A stretch of DNA of 64,000 nucleotides from Larimichthys crocea (lineage: Eukaryota > Chordata > Actinopteri > Sciaenidae). A model generated the notes under the pieces. The model saw nothing but the letters and a program-made list of their open reading frames with translations. It was not told where the DNA came from and did not search any database. Shown one piece after another: positions 23,076 through 36,500 of this stretch. Numbering within the stretch: the first letter of the stretch is position 1; each line of letters begins with the position of its first letter. The stretch lies in the NCBI RefSeq assembly GCF_000972845.2, contig NC_040017.1, positions 26,373,606 to 26,437,605 on the forward strand, in the 5' to 3' direction. Both the position numbers and the translations under genes were made by a program.

Positions 23076-24388
23076 TCCAGAATAGTCCGGTGGTGAGCGT
23101 AGAGCTGCATGTTTAATCTGCGCTCTGAGCAGAGTGTGTGTTTCTGTGTTTTATCGTGGGCGACTCGGCCACTTTTGTTTTTCACAGAGTCGAAAGCTCA
23201 TTTGCATCAGCAACAGTGTCTCCGGCTAACCTCTGCTCTGTTTGTCGTCATGGTGATAAGACAGTCATTTGTTTTCTCCGATATAAGAAAAACCAACAAC
23301 TAACTTTGAAACTCAGCACCATCCATCACGTGATTAACCAACCCACAGTGATACAAGCTGCTTCTGATTCATCACAGTCAAGAATTAAGGATTTAATTAG
23401 CATCATTAGATTTTCAGGTCTGAAACCAGAATTAATGTAGGCGAGCGTCAGACAGTTTCAGTGGCTCCGAAATGAATGCAAAACAATTAGTTTTTATTTA
23501 TTGTGAGATGTTTTTAATTGAAAAAGTTTCTTTGTTAATCTGATTTGTGATGTGATGGCAAAGTGTTCTTCAATGACAGCGTGTAATACTGCAAACTAAT
23601 CAACAAGTCCGAACTTAATTCATTTTTATAGAGTTATGGTCTCTAACAAAGATCTCTGTCATATTTTCAGACTGAAGATTTTAGACGCGTGAACAAACAG
23701 ACGCAGCTGTCGCTTCTGATTTCAAATTCAAAATAAAACTTTTCTGTGTCAAAGTGAAACCACAACGCCTGAATCTCCGCTCTGATGATCAAAACGCTTA
23801 CTTAATGTGGACGTACGGCCAACGTGGAGACAAAAAGATTAATTTTTTAATGAAAGCTCAAAGTTCAGTCCACAAAGATAAACAGAATATTAATTCATTC
23901 AGTTTTTCAAACTGCTGTGAGTTTGAGTTGGGTGGAGGAACTTTCCAGCTGTTGGCTCGTGGTCTTTGTTAAGTCTTTCTTGTGATCATTCATCTCGTCT
24001 TCCTCTCTCTTAACCTTGTTCTGGTGTTTGAGCACCGTTAGCTCTCACAGGAGTTAACGTCCTCGTTCATTAGTTATAGACGGATACATTCGGGTCACAG
24101 TTCACCAGAAACATGCATGTTTAATCAGCGGCGCTCCGTACTGTCACCACTCCTGACTGCACCTGAAGAGGCCGACCTGTCCTCGTCCTCTTTGGAGGCT
24201 TTGGAGTAACGTTCAGGCCAGTGTGGATGTTCTCTGTGTTACTGTTGCATTTCTTTAAATGGAAAAAAACGGGATGGTGGTATCAACAAACTGAGCGAGT
24301 GTCTGTCTCTGTGTGCCGATGAAATGATACGGCTGATGGCCTCCAGACCGAGAGGCAGATTTAAACAAAAAAGAGAGGGACGGATCAG

Positions 24389-24390
<2 letters not shown>

Positions 24391-24431
<41 letters not shown>
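24391..24431 (+). repeat. (GT)n microsatellite
   Basis: An uninterrupted run of about 20 GT units. Confidence 0.95.
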
Positions 24432-24434
<3 letters not shown>

Positions 24435-24516
24435 ATAATCTGACGCCGCCTCTAAATGCACCCATGGCGTGATGAGGTCACTGCTGTCTGTCTGTAAACA
24501 CTGTTAGCCCTGTTAG

Positions 24517-24532
24517 ACACACACACACACAC

Positions 24533-24603
<71 letters not shown>
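24517..24603 (+). repeat. Long (CA)n microsatellite
   Basis: About 43 CA units with a single G interruption near 24,537, the longest dinucleotide run in the window. With the GT run 90 bases upstream it can form a long inverted pair, and alternating purine-pyrimidine DNA of this length has Z-DNA potential. Confidence 0.95.
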
Positions 24604-24605
<2 letters not shown>

Positions 24606-24668
24606 TGTCTCCAGTGTGGAGACAGCAGCACCTGTGGCCAGCATTAGAGCAGTTTCAGAGGTCGATAA

Positions 24669-24670
<2 letters not shown>

Positions 24671-24704
<34 letters not shown>

Positions 24705-25085
24705 GTCTTCCTTCTTTTTTCCCATTAACCTCTGTATCTCTGCCCTCTCTTTTCTTTTTCTTTTCTTTTCTTTCTCCCTCTTTATTTCCCTCAAAATCAA
24801 TGACTCTCCTCTCTTTTTATTCCCCGTTCTGTCTCTTTTTTTCTGCCTCTTCTCTTTCATTGACCCTTTCTCTCTCTCCCCCCCTCTCTCTTTGCCAGGG
24901 TCTAAAATTACCCTCTCTTTCTCTCTACCCATTTGGCTCTTCCCCCTTTCCATCCCTCACATCATCTCTCTTTCTCCTTCCACTTCTTTTGTCTCTCTCA
25001 CTTTCAGCCTCTTTCACCCCTCGCCCCTTCACTTTGCCTTGATCAATATTTTTCCTCTTGTTGCTCCCTCCTGCGTCTCTCTTTG
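24671..25085 (+). repeat. 400-base polypyrimidine region
   Basis: This begins as a pure (TC)n run and continues as mixed TTTC/CTCT/CCCTC for about 400 bases with few purines. The open frames across it (up to 226 codons on +, 146 on -) are S/L/F-rich or K/E/R-rich low complexity that follows the base composition, so I do not call them genes. Such tracts can form triplex DNA. Confidence 0.8.
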
Positions 25086-27360
25086 GTTCGTATTTGCACA
25101 GATGACACTTTGTGTTGTGAAGTTTACTTTAGTTTTTGCAGCTAGTTGTTCAGTTGTCAATAATCTGGCTGGTCCAGGTCCTGGCCGTGCACGGTTCAAG
25201 CAGACTTCTTCACTTTCTTCGCTTGCTGAGTCCAGAGGCTTCCAGCAGAAGTTGAACCAGGTTCAGCTGTTCTGCTTCAACACCTCACTGAAATGAACGA
25301 GTGTTTCTCTTTCTTGTTCTCTCTCCTCTTAGTATGCAAGCTTTGGGTCAGGAAGGCTTTAGCTCAGAATGAGATTAGCAGTCATTAATAACGTGAGCCT
25401 CGCTGTTTAAAGCTCACGCTGACATGAGAACAGAGAGTTTTATTATTTAAGCTGCTACATAAATAATTCATAATCTGCTATTTAAGTATTATAATTCAGG
25501 TGAGGCTTGATGAACGAGGTTAAAGTGTGAGGATGTCATGATGTTATAATCCTTAAAATCTTAATTAATGCACTATCTTGTTTTACTATTTTGTTTTATA
25601 TTACCACAAAAAGACAACAGGCTGCACACCTCAGCAGCATAACAAACTTTACTGTGTCCTGCATGTTGTGTGAAATATATAAATCAGACCATGGTTGTGA
25701 TTATTAATGACTTCTTATTAAAACAGTGAGAGTTTACTTGGCTGTGCTGTAAATAGTAGTAGTAGTTGCACATGCAGTATAGCATTAAACCGCTTTTGTC
25801 ATTACCAACCTTGAACCAGGACTGAAATCTTAAGGACTTCTTCAGTACTTCAGTAATGTATATTACCAAATCTTTAATTAAGTTAGCGCACAGCAGTAAC
25901 ACACAGTAAGCTTCGCTTCACCTGGTTGCTTTATCTCGAGTAGCAGTGTGTAGAAGTTCGACATTGTGGTGGTGTCCCGCGGGCGGAGCAAAGCTGGTAA
26001 AACTTCAAACATCAACGAGGGAAAAGGTGAGGAGAATACAAAAGAGCACGCTCTCCCTTCAGTTGTTCTGCCTGTGACAGGGCAGCGTGTCCGCTCTTAA
26101 TGTACTCTCTAAAACATAATCCATGTGGTGCATGAACGCCTCACCAAGTCAGCTTTCATTTGCTCTAACTTATATTTTCCACGATGGCAAGCTGGCAGAT
26201 TTGTGAGTGCTCATAATTTAACCTCACTGCTCTTGACTGACCGCCAGCTATTGCCTCAACCAAGCTGACAGAGAAGCCTGTTTGTTTTTAATGAAATTCA
26301 AAATATAATAAATCATACTTGGAGCTTCACAGAAGCCTTTTCTCGTCTGCAGAGAGACAGGGTTAGAGGTTCCTCTTTTTTTCTGCACGTTTTATTTCCC
26401 TTGCCAGATTTTATTTTAATGCTCTCCATCATGTGACCAACTACAATTTTCAGCTTATTTTCTGGCTGTATCATGTCTGGCTGTATACAGTATGATACCG
26501 TGACGTTCAGAGCAAATAACATGATGCCGTGATTTAGATTTCTCTCTTGACAGTAAATAAACACTTTTATTTCTTTTCAGTGTTAAATGAAAGTATTTAG
26601 TATTAAAATAGAGTATTATATTAAAGATAATTATTGACCCTGTCCTGTTCAGTGACCGGACATTTCCTCTTTTAACATCATAGTTCCTCTACAGCTCAGC
26701 AGAGTTCACATTATTTATTTTTGCACTGCCATGGTGCGTAGTGTGTAGTTGATGTAGGGATTCATCTGTATCAAACAGATGGCTCTAGTCATAATTTATA
26801 AATGTTTCAGTTTTAAAGATTAGTTTATCAGATGTCATGTGTCAAACTATAAATATAACATCTGACCGTAAAATCTAAAAAATGGAGATCGTCATTAATC
26901 GTCATCAGGCGGGGAAAATAATTTGATAGTTTCCTGTGAAAACAGCCACTATAAATACTTTCAGACCAGAGCATGAATGTTAATACTACAATCAGATTTC
27001 ATCACAGCTTATTCATTCTAGTATCTTTCTGATATTTGGTCGGTTGCTTGATTCATACCACACATATTTGTTCTTTAATCTTGAGACTTCTCTGTTTTGT
27101 TCTTTTTCTAGTATAAATGTATATTTTGGTTTATTTTAATCTACAGTCGTTGGTACGGGCTAGCTGTTCACCTGATTTATGTCAGATACTCGTAACCCGC
27201 TCCTGCTAGATTACGAGATTTCTGTTACATCTGTGTCCTCATGTCACTCGACACAACCAACCAGAATAGAACGAAACCGGCCAATCAGATGAGTAAAGAC
27301 GAAACAGGAAGTGGCACAGGAAGCAGTTGCATCCTGGCAGCAGTCTGGCGCTGGCAAACA

Positions 27361-27362
<2 letters not shown>
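25086..27362. other. AT-rich intergenic DNA, nothing recognised
   Basis: No exon-like frame, repeat family or simple repeat of note was recognised. The base composition is AT-rich, with several TTTATT and AATAAA strings that have no gene attached. Confidence 0.6.

Positions 27363-27403
<41 letters not shown>
27363..27403 (+). repeat. (CA)n microsatellite
   Basis: About 20 CA units that run directly into the GTTTGTACTTGAAATCT-type repeat that follows. Confidence 0.95.
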
Positions 27404-27405
<2 letters not shown>

Positions 27406-27540
27406 GTTTGTACTTGAAATCTAATGAGGACCTAACTTGACATCAAATTTCCCAGAGTTGCCACACCTCAACACGTACGTGACTAAACCCAACCGCTGCT
27501 AATTCTGACTTTAACCTCGGTTTGAGTAAAACTTGTTTTT
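27404..27540 (+). repeat. Microsatellite-linked interspersed repeat
   Basis: After the CA run the sequence reads GTTTGTACTTGAAATCT, AATGAGGACCTAACTTGAC and CTAAACCCAACC. This is a degenerate form of a common teleost repeat that follows CA runs. A copy in the opposite orientation (TTTGTGAGGACCAAGTTAGGAC) follows a GT run at 58.6 kb. The assignment rests on recall of the family pattern. Confidence 0.45.
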
Positions 27541-28485
27541 CTTTTGATAACATCGTCGTGGATTATTATTTCAGTAGATCGGGTTTGGCCTTTACTGTTG
27601 TGTGTGGGGCTGTGTGTGTGTTTGTGTGTGTGCATATTGTTGGGTGGCCATTCTAGTTAACTCCCATCTGTCAATGCACATAGTCTCACTCATCTACACA
27701 CCCACACATACCCTCGACTCGACAGAAATTCAGACAATCATATGCATGCTCCCTCTCTGTGCCTGACACACACACACACACAAACACTGAGCTCCGGTGG
27801 GATTAGTCTGGCAGGCAGCGCCTCAGAAATGAGTGGAGGTTTTCTGCAGCCTGTCATTAAAACTGCTGACACCTCCACATCCAAACCTCCACTGGAATAT
27901 CATTTGTCTGAGGTGAGCAGCGAGCAGCCGAGGACACGGCATGCAAACCGCTGAGCGCTTCTAACATACACTGTGCACGCAAACAAAGAGACGGCTTCAT
28001 CCTGCGAGGAAGCTGTAGTAAGTAGAAATGATAATAGAAAGAATATTCACATGAATCAAGGCACCGCTCTGTCAGGATCAGTTGTTATCTATCAGTGGAA
28101 ATCAATGATCAGCTGTTTCCAATTAGAAAATAACAATGAAGAAAATTCGAAACCACTGGATCAAAAACGCCCAGAACAACATATGGTCAGAGTTTAGTGG
28201 TTGAGGACGGACTGGAAAAATGACACAACCCTCTTTTGTTCCAGTTGCGAGCAAGAAGTTCAAAGAAAACTCAGCGGTACAAACTGAGTCTGCATTTGTC
28301 AACGTACAATGCAAATGTTTGATCTGAGGAGAATAAAATCCCGAATGGAAAAAACAACAACAAATGTTGCCGTGTCATGCAGCAAGCTTTCAGGAAGACT
28401 ACAGCAACACAGGTGCTCAGCTTAAAAAGTATCATACATCATGTCCTGTTTATTGGCTGCTGCAGAAAGGAAAGAAGTTAGTCAT

Positions 28486-28524
<39 letters not shown>

Positions 28525-30670
28525 GTGCCTCATTCATTTCTTTCCAGACGTATAGTAACAAGCTCTGGTGATCTGATCAGAGCCAAATTAAGATTTGTCC
28601 AATAAAGCTCGATGCGGGAAACGTCACAGGAAAATGTGGCACTTTTATTAAGTCATTAATTTTCCCTGCAGGGCGCCGGGTCGAGCCTACGAGAGCTTTG
28701 AAACATGGACGGCTGCACGGCCACTCGAGCATGAAATGAACAGCCAGGATTAACTACCTGCAGCATTCGACTTCCCCTCTGTCTCTCTGCCTCGGGCACC
28801 GCGCCGCTCTTTCTCTTCCCTGTTCACCTTTTCTGTTTTCCTCGACTCACTTCTTCTCTTCCGCTTCACTCGTTTTCATTTCTGTTCCTCCTCCGTACTG
28901 ATGACTAACCTCAGTTTACCAGATGGTCAGCTACAGTGTCGGCTACAAACAAGCCGAATACATCATGAGGTTAAAGGGCAGCAAATGAGCCTGCGCACGG
29001 GGCCTCTGCAGCACAGCAGAATGGAGACTGAACGGACAGCAGCGTGTGTGCTGCAGAGAAAGAAAGAGGCTGCGCTCAGTACATTCAAACCTGAGCGGAC
29101 TTCTGTTGCCTCCGCCATTAGACCATAATGCACATCACATACATGAAGCTGTTTGTTCATGTTTCAGAAAGGGATGGAGAAGATGTGCTGGCAGGTTAAC
29201 ACCGTCCCTCCTCACATCACCTACTGATTACATAAATCTGGTGTCGCACTGAGATGTCGAATACTCGCTAATCAGTTGTTCAACAAATTGGTATTACCGT
29301 GGGAAAGATGTGGTACATGAACTCGACACTCTGCATCGCTGACAACAGAGCCATGTGTTTCGATTTTAAAATTTCACGCTAACTACAGTAATAAGCATGA
29401 AGGACTGAATCAAAACGCGATCACGCAATTAGAGGCCGACGTGGAGACGTGTTTGTGCAGAGGACACGTCTGTGCAACATGTGTGGCTCTCTAATGATCA
29501 GAGTCGGCACAGTTGTTTTAATGTGACTTTAATAATGAGCTGATAATGAAGCAGAATTTTGCTCCTCAGCTTTGTTGCTGCAGCGTTTACAGGTCACGAA
29601 TGTGTGTTTGTGTTTGTGGATGAAAATGATGGACCCGCTCTGACCATTACGCCTGTGTGGGCAGTGAAATGGAAACATTTGATTCCCTCCTTGGAACAAA
29701 AAATCACACTGACACACTAAATTATTTTTTTGTATTTTGTGATTCACCAACATTTGCAGCGGTGTCACTGATGATGGAAAGCGTATCGTGTGTCTGTCAT
29801 GTTCGGACTTCAAGCATTACATTCCTTGATGTGGATTGTAGTTTTATTTACAGTAATCCTTTTTTAAAAGGTGAAATGACAGACTGAAACATAGAGAAGG
29901 AAACAGTGTGGTGATATACAGTCGATGTTTCTAATGAATTGTTGGTCGATTCATTAACAAAACAGTTAGACAAAGAATCAAAGCTCCTGTTATTGTGTCC
30001 AGTCCGTCCTCGTAGAAAATCCTTTTACTCATCAGCCTCTCTTTGTTTCGGTTTATGGCTTTGTGTTACTGTAAACAGGCTGCTGCTCAGTCGAGGGGCT
30101 GCGGGTGTAAATGGAGCAGCTTGATTGAGTTTAGACTTCCCGGAGCCTGATATAGAAACAGGAAACAAGACACATGAAAGAGGCTCTGCATATACTGCAC
30201 ATTGTGGAGCGATATGAATTCTGCTGTGACACCGCACCTCGAATTCCTGAAATATTTCTCCAGAGTGATTCATGTGGCAAAGCAGGAAGGAAGGACATTT
30301 TTAGGCCGCGGAACAGGAATAAATCTGCAAAGTCAGGAAAAAGTTTTGGAATTTCTAACCAGTGTTTACGTTAGCGCGACTGAAGAAAGTGAAACTGAAG
30401 TCTGGAGTGTTTTCATTCCCGTCGTAACTGTTCTGCTGGAGTTCAGTGTCGGTCTGTCAGAGAGGCTTCAGCAGAAACTCTGTTATTCTCCTTCAGCATC
30501 TCGCGTCCGTGCGTTCAGTGAGTCCAACATCTTTGGAACAAGTACATTTTTTAGGACTGCCTAAATTTCCTGGAGCTGATCTGTGTTTGTGTTGGCCGGC
30601 GTCCTTCCATTGACTTTCGATACTTCCTCACTGCTTTACATTCAGTTCTACCCTTTCCTTATATAATCCT
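27541..30670. other. Intergenic DNA with one microsatellite
   Basis: No gene was recognised. There are short GT and CA runs near 27,600-27,780 and a longer CA run at 28,487-28,522. A segment at 28,660-28,740 follows a good acceptor-like sequence (TTTTCCCTGCAG) and is CpG-richer than its flanks, but no donor or family-like translation was found. Confidence 0.55.
28487..28522 (+). repeat. (CA)n microsatellite
   Basis: About 18 CA units. Confidence 0.95.
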
Positions 30671-30671
30671 G

Positions 30672-30795
30672 TTTACAGCGTCCATCCCGTTTCTGTAACC
30701 GCTTATCCCCACTAGGATCACGGGAGGGGCTGGAACGTATCCCAGCTGACTTAGGGCGAGAGGCGGGGGACACAGCTCATCACAGGGCACACAGA
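30672..30795 (-). repeat. Teleost interspersed repeat fragment (minus orientation)
   Basis: The sequence reads GTAACCGCTTATCC, then GGGCTGGAACGTATCCCAGC, then GGGCGAGAGGCGGGG. This is the reverse complement of the consensus AGCTGGGATAGG...AGCCC...GGATAAGCGGTTA that I recall as frequent in teleost DNA. A copy in the opposite orientation lies at 46.2-46.46 kb. Confidence 0.65.
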
Positions 30796-33242
30796 GACGT
30801 TATGTTACAATTCTGACCTCAAATATTCAACCTCAAAACTTTCGTGTTGCCACATTTATATGCAAAACGTGCCTCTTACAGGAGCAAACAAGACGAACAA
30901 GTGTGTAGAAAAAGCTACAACAGAGCAGACACATATCTTAATATACATTTTCTAAACAAAGACATGGACTCGGTGCATGAAAGCCGAGCTGGACGCCCTG
31001 AAAAAAGACGCATCGCTCACAAAATGTCCACACAGGAAGTTTGTTTGTCGATGCTATAGCGCTGCACAGAGCTTCAAACTCAAACAGGAGGAGACACAAA
31101 GTGATTCGTCTTCCTGTGTGAACAATTGCGGTACATGTTGCAAAATCCTGTGAAGATCTCTCGCAGTGTCATAGCTGGGTGTAGTCGCTAATATCTGATT
31201 ATTAGATGATATGAAAGTTTCATTTCCGTTGCCATGTGTGGCTTGTTTAAATGATGGATAAAGAAAAGTCTGTCTTGACAGACACACAGGTGAGGCAGCC
31301 TTCTGATGACAGCGCGGGTCCTCAGGCTTCAGTCTCATGACTCAGCTCAGCAGCTGATGACGGGCTGGAAACTGTTATCATGCGGTCGCTCTTGTCTTGT
31401 TGTTCTCTTGCTGCTCTCAGCAGCACCGTCATCGTGTCTAACATGCATTGTGGTGACAGGCGCCGTGTTCGGGCTGCGGCACAACAGCAACACATCCTGT
31501 CCTGATTGTTATTTTCACTGATATTGTACTTGTGTGACATGTTCGCCTACATGTGGCCATTAACCTTCACGTTGCTGGAAAAACCGACAGAGTGTGTGAG
31601 ATGTAGAAAGTGAGATTGTTGTTGCACAGAGAATCCTGGTGTTGAATTCTCTGTAGATCACCTGTCACTCAAACAGTCGAGGCCGACTAGTCTCAAAGCC
31701 ATTCATGCTGTTAAAATCTACAAAAATTAAAGCCTTGCGTCTCAAACTATTCACATGATTGGTGAAAAGCTGCAGTTATCAAGTCAGGTCAGGTCAAAGT
31801 ACTCAAGGCGGCCTCCGAGTGCGGCTTCAGACCGCATTGAAAACAAATCTGTGCCACTTTTAGTGCTGCTGTTGTGTGGAGGTGTGTCTGTTTATTGGTT
31901 CTTTATAGTGTAACCGACGTGAAGCAAATTAGAAAATAACGTTTTGTTTTGTCCTTGCTCATGCCGCTCCCTCTCCTCATTCACTCTCAGACTCACTCAA
32001 CAGTCCATAGACCTGCAGCGATGGAGATGCTATGAGTGCCTCCTTACCCCTTTGTCTGTCCTCCAGGAGTTGCCCATCAGTAAGTTTAACTGACAGAGGT
32101 TCATACTCAGAGTTTAGTGTAAGATAAAATCCTGCTGAATAGTAGACTGCTCATGTGTCTTCGGGGTGGGTGGATGTTGGACGTTCCCACAATTTTTCCT
32201 GCCAAGATTTGAGCCTTAAACTGAACCGTCAGATTTCCAAAGCAGCTGTTAAGACCTTTTTTTTAAATGTTAGCTCTATATAAAATTGCATTATATATCT
32301 CTAAAAAAAGGAGGCGTTCTCACACAGACGCCCCTAAATACTAACAGTATATTCTATATTTCTACATACACTGATGTGCAGATGATCCACGAGCCTGTCA
32401 TCTTCAGATCTCCTCTTCAGTATAGAAGCGTCGTCTGGGAGTTTCACTATAAATTGATCAGGTTGGAAGCTGACACCGTCGTTTGTATGCGGAGTAAACA
32501 AAAAGGATGAACTGATCCGTCCTCAGGGAGCCGCTGGATCAGAGAGCGCTGAATTCATTTTGACCTGTTGTTTGATAAAACGTAAGATCGGGCCGGACCA
32601 ACAGTTCTTAAATGTTAGTTAAAGAGGTCACAGCTTTGACGTTATGTGTGCATTGTGTTGCAGAGAGCTAAACAGCTACTTAGGCCACCAATAATGAGTC
32701 AGTCCAGCATGTAGTCCAGCTCGAGTGTGAGACGGCCGGGGCAGAGCCAAGTCACTTAAGTCAAAGGAACAGATAGACAAAAGAAATTCCTTTGCCAGGA
32801 AAGACCACCTGAAGGCTTAACCTTTGACCTGGCCCCATATCTATCCATTTAAAAGAAGTCATTATCTCATCTATACATCTGGCAGTGGCGCCAACCTGGT
32901 GGCTCTTTGGCACCCCCATTCAAATAACCTCTGACCTGGCATTGGTCAAGATAACAACCCGTGACTAAGCAAGTATCTTCAAATAAACCACATGTCTATA
33001 ACAGCATCAACATTAGTATGTGACTATGCATCTATGTGCAGACACCTCAAAACCAAACTGCACATTCGAATGACTGAGTTTCTTCTCAGTCCTCTGGTGT
33101 CTCCTGATTTGCAAGAATCTTCTGTCAGCACATAAAGAGATATAAGCAGTAATTGATTCTGTGATCGTGTCCCAGTCTGTGCAGAGAAAACCTCCTCCCA
33201 GCTCCTCCGTACGGTCACTACACCGCACATTTACTGTTCTAA
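30796..33242. other. Intergenic DNA with a possible regulatory cluster
   Basis: No exon chain was seen. Between 32,690 and 32,990 several recognisable sites group together: an AP-1 site (TGAGTCA near 32,695), a DR1 nuclear-receptor element, further CTGACCTGG half-sites and AGATAA. The rest shows nothing. Confidence 0.5.
32818..32830 (-). promoter_or_regulatory. DR1 nuclear-receptor element
   Basis: On the minus strand it reads AGGTCA-A-AGGTTA, a direct repeat with a one-base spacer that differs by one base from the ideal. HNF4, RXR heterodimers and COUP-TF bind this class. A second half-site (TGACCT) lies about 100 bases downstream. Confidence 0.35.
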
Positions 33243-33530
33243 TCACTGGTTTGCTGGGCTTAAAGACCGGGTGATAGGTGGGAAGCAGTTGATATTATGA
33301 TCAATTACCAAGAGGAGGCCTCGCTCCTCCTTATTATTATGGCACCAGCTGTCTTTGATATAAACACAGATGACTCCACCTCTGGTTTGTATGAACGAGT
33401 CCAGCACATCGATGTGTGTGCACGGTTCATCCAACTTTTCAATCACAGAGCAGCGTAGACACTGTCTGGACACAAGTGGCAGGTCATAGTGGCTCACTGT
33501 GTAATTCGACAGGTTTGGTCTGCAGGTCAT
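33243..33530 (-). pseudogene. LINE endonuclease-domain fragment (degenerate)
   Basis: The minus-strand frame contains IEKLDE, DVLDSFIQTRGG, ICVYIKDSW and CHNNK. It resembles the GGGVCIYVNNSWC region of the apurinic-endonuclease domain in fish non-LTR retrotransposons. No catalytic set is complete and the match stops on both sides. Read as an old, dead fragment. It may belong to the same element class as the reverse transcriptase fragment at 44.7 kb, but the two are 11 kb apart and need not be one insertion. Confidence 0.4.
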
Positions 33531-36500
33531 GTAACTCTGTCCTGCTGTGTATCAGTTGACCAGTGCTGTTGAACCTGTCAGTGAAGCCGTGCATCACCTG
33601 CTCAGAACCGGGGCAGCCCATGTGAAGGTGTACACATGCACAATAGTGACGAGCAATGAACAGAGACACCGCAAACAAATAAACAAAGCATGAGCCCTCT
33701 TCTGTGTCGTGTTTATGTAAATGATCCAGACTCTGGAAATGCACACCTGCTCGCGAAGAGATGTCATTCATCAATTTACGACAAGTTTGCTGAAACACTT
33801 AAGCAGTCCTCTGTGAAAAAAGCCGGAGAGGTGTGTGTGAGTGTGTGAGGGAAGTCTAATCCCTTCATGTGTAAACACACGTCTGGTCAGTAGAGACGTG
33901 CAGGTGACACCCAGGACAGACAGACAACATGTAACAGACATGACTGATGTCACACACACACACACACACTTTCCAGCCTGCTGCGATCAGTGCAGGTCAA
34001 TATGACACAGTGTCCAACAATGTCCTGCTGAGCTTTACAAATATGACACAGGTGAGACTGTGTGACTGACACATATGTCCTGGTCTCAGCTGATGACACA
34101 CTCACTGCGCTGACTCACTCTGCAGGTACATCAGAGTCAGATGCCATAGTGGTGCATTTGACTCCAAAGATATTACAGAAACTGATTACCTTGCTGGAGA
34201 CTGAGCCTTTCTAATAATACAGTCTGGTTGTTTGGTCCAGATATACCCAATCATCTTGACTGTAATCTAATCTGAAGTCACTGTCTGTTGTGACTCACCT
34301 GTAAAGGGATTAGACCTTTGATGGATCGTTGTAATAACAGTAGCCCAGGGCGGCAACCGCACCGCTGGTGACAACCGACTGTCAGCACTTCCTGTGGCAG
34401 AGTAACGATTTCAACAAGGTGCACACTGTAGAAAACTCTTCTTCTGAAGAGTTACAGCTGCGCTGCTCATCTAACACGTGACCTCATTTATGGATTATTT
34501 ATTCTGCTCTTCAGTGCAAGCCATGGACACATGCAAACCTCCTAAACAAAGTCTCTGCAAAGCAGTACAGCATTGTGATATATGAACCAAGTTGGCAGTC
34601 ATGTTAGGATGGAGGACGGTCCTCGAATGATGAATAATTGTGAATTTCACGACCCCCTCAGCACGAGGTCAGATTGTCCAAACTGACCTCAGCTCATAAC
34701 TTTCTTCCCATCATCCTCAGTTGCATTATAAACACAGCTCCTTAACATGTTATGAAAGTTCATGTTTACTTTTATTTGCTTTGGACTTATTCGATGTAGA
34801 TGTAGTAAATAGTAACGAGGTAACGTAACGTGCATTTATCATGTGATATTTTCATGTGAAGTAGCGTTCAGTGTCCGTCCCGGGGCCCTGTGCTGTCTCA
34901 CAGAACCTCTGGTGCATACATGGAGCGGAGCTGCACCTCGTCCTCTCATGACGAGCCCAAATATGTCCTCTAGTCAAGAGGTTTAGAAATATTCAAGAAC
35001 TTGTCGCCGAGGCGGAATCAAGGCTACGTGAAGGCCGGGACCGTGCAGAGGGCGACTGACTGTGATCCAGCTGCAGAACAGCTGCAGAGTGCAGCTACTG
35101 TGCAGCCTCATCTGTCACACACAGGAAGGCCTTTTCTGTTTGTTATAATGCTGCATCACTGTCAGTATTTCTACACGAGCTCCTGCCTGGAGCGGCGTTA
35201 GCGGAGGCAGCATCAGTTCTCTGTAGGGCTGCAGCCTTTCCTATAGCATGGCTGACATGAAGTTAATGTCATTAGAAGGCTGACATGACATAAATCAGAT
35301 TTGTGAAATGTTTCGCAGCGTGTTTAGGGTCTGCAGCCGGTGGCATCGTCAGCGACCCTCTGTGGCTGCAGTCCTGCCACAACCGGTCATTAGTCTGTGT
35401 AACATGAGCGCTGGTGTTACAGCTGCTGGCCTGCTCCTGTGTGACACAGCAGATATGTCTGAGCTCAGCACAGATGTTTACAGACTGTCGCAGGAATATC
35501 TCCTTTAAGGCGGTGAGCTGTCGCAGCGACACACACACAAAGTCCCTGTTTGAGGAATAATGCATGAAATGTTTGGCAGCAGCTCGGTGCTGATGATGAG
35601 CTTCCTTTAACTCTATCAGAATCATTGTTTTGTACCTGATTTAAATGGACACATTTCCATTTGTAAGCTCACCTCTCTACAGATTGACTCATATAACTGG
35701 TTTGGCAGAAGCAGCTAATCTGCAGTAGCATCACTGCGACACAGTCAGATGGCATCTCTGTCTCTCTCACGGCACAATTTATTTCATATCTGCAAGTTTA
35801 AAACAGAATTACGGCTCCACATTCGGATGGTATTGTCGTAAGGTGTCTGGGAGGACAGAGCATCTTCAGAAGAGCTCAGCTGTGAGTGTTTATTGGTGCG
35901 TTAAGTTGTTTTTTTTTTGTTGTTTATTTCTTTGCTCGGTGCTCAGGGGAATTACAGTAAGAAGTGTTGAAGCAGCGGAGACTCCCACGAGCCCTGCAGG
36001 AGCACAGTAAAATACAAACAACAAGCATCAGCCATCTGGAAGCTGCTGTGCATGAACAAACAAGTGAGCGGCGGCTCTGCGGCTTCGGGAATATTCCTTT
36101 AATCGCACCAGAAAACATGGACAGCTTTGGTCCGAGTGAAACCAGGAGTGTGGAGTGTGATGGATGTTCACAGCAGACGTCTATCTGGGTAATACATGAT
36201 CTTTGTTTTCTCTCATCTTTGGTTTGTTTCCAACCTGCTTGACTTAATTTAGTGAGTTATAATAAACCGTGAATATCATTTAAGACAGAACATCTCATCC
36301 ATGAGTGAATGCTGCCGAAGCATTTTTCTTTTTTAATTGCTGGAGTTCAAACTGGGTCAGACTTTCTGTGAAACGCGTCCAGTCATTTCTGTGCACGAAC
36401 CTTTATTTCCTTTGTGTTTGTGTCTTGTCACGTGTGAACAAACCTCAGGTAACCTTGTTTGTCGGCTGTAACAACAACAAAAAAAAAACCCTCCGCCCGT

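Larger units (their letters stand above)
19571..24390. other. Intergenic DNA without recognised genes
   Basis: No exon chain or family-like translation is seen on either strand. The stretch includes a purine-rich segment (21,541-21,722), a GGA-rich segment (22,523-22,563), a short repeat copy (22,452-22,497) and a CA run (23,050-23,075). Confidence 0.6.

Noticed and set aside
24616..25296. 226-codon + strand ORF and the 146-codon antisense ORF
   Set aside because: Both follow a polypyrimidine/CA low-complexity region. Composition is almost only L/S/F/P or K/E/R, with no domain and no splice partners.
30202..30564. 120-codon + strand ORF
   Set aside because: The composition is protein-like at first sight, but no family, Kozak context or splice sites were recognised, and it overlaps another frame of similar quality.
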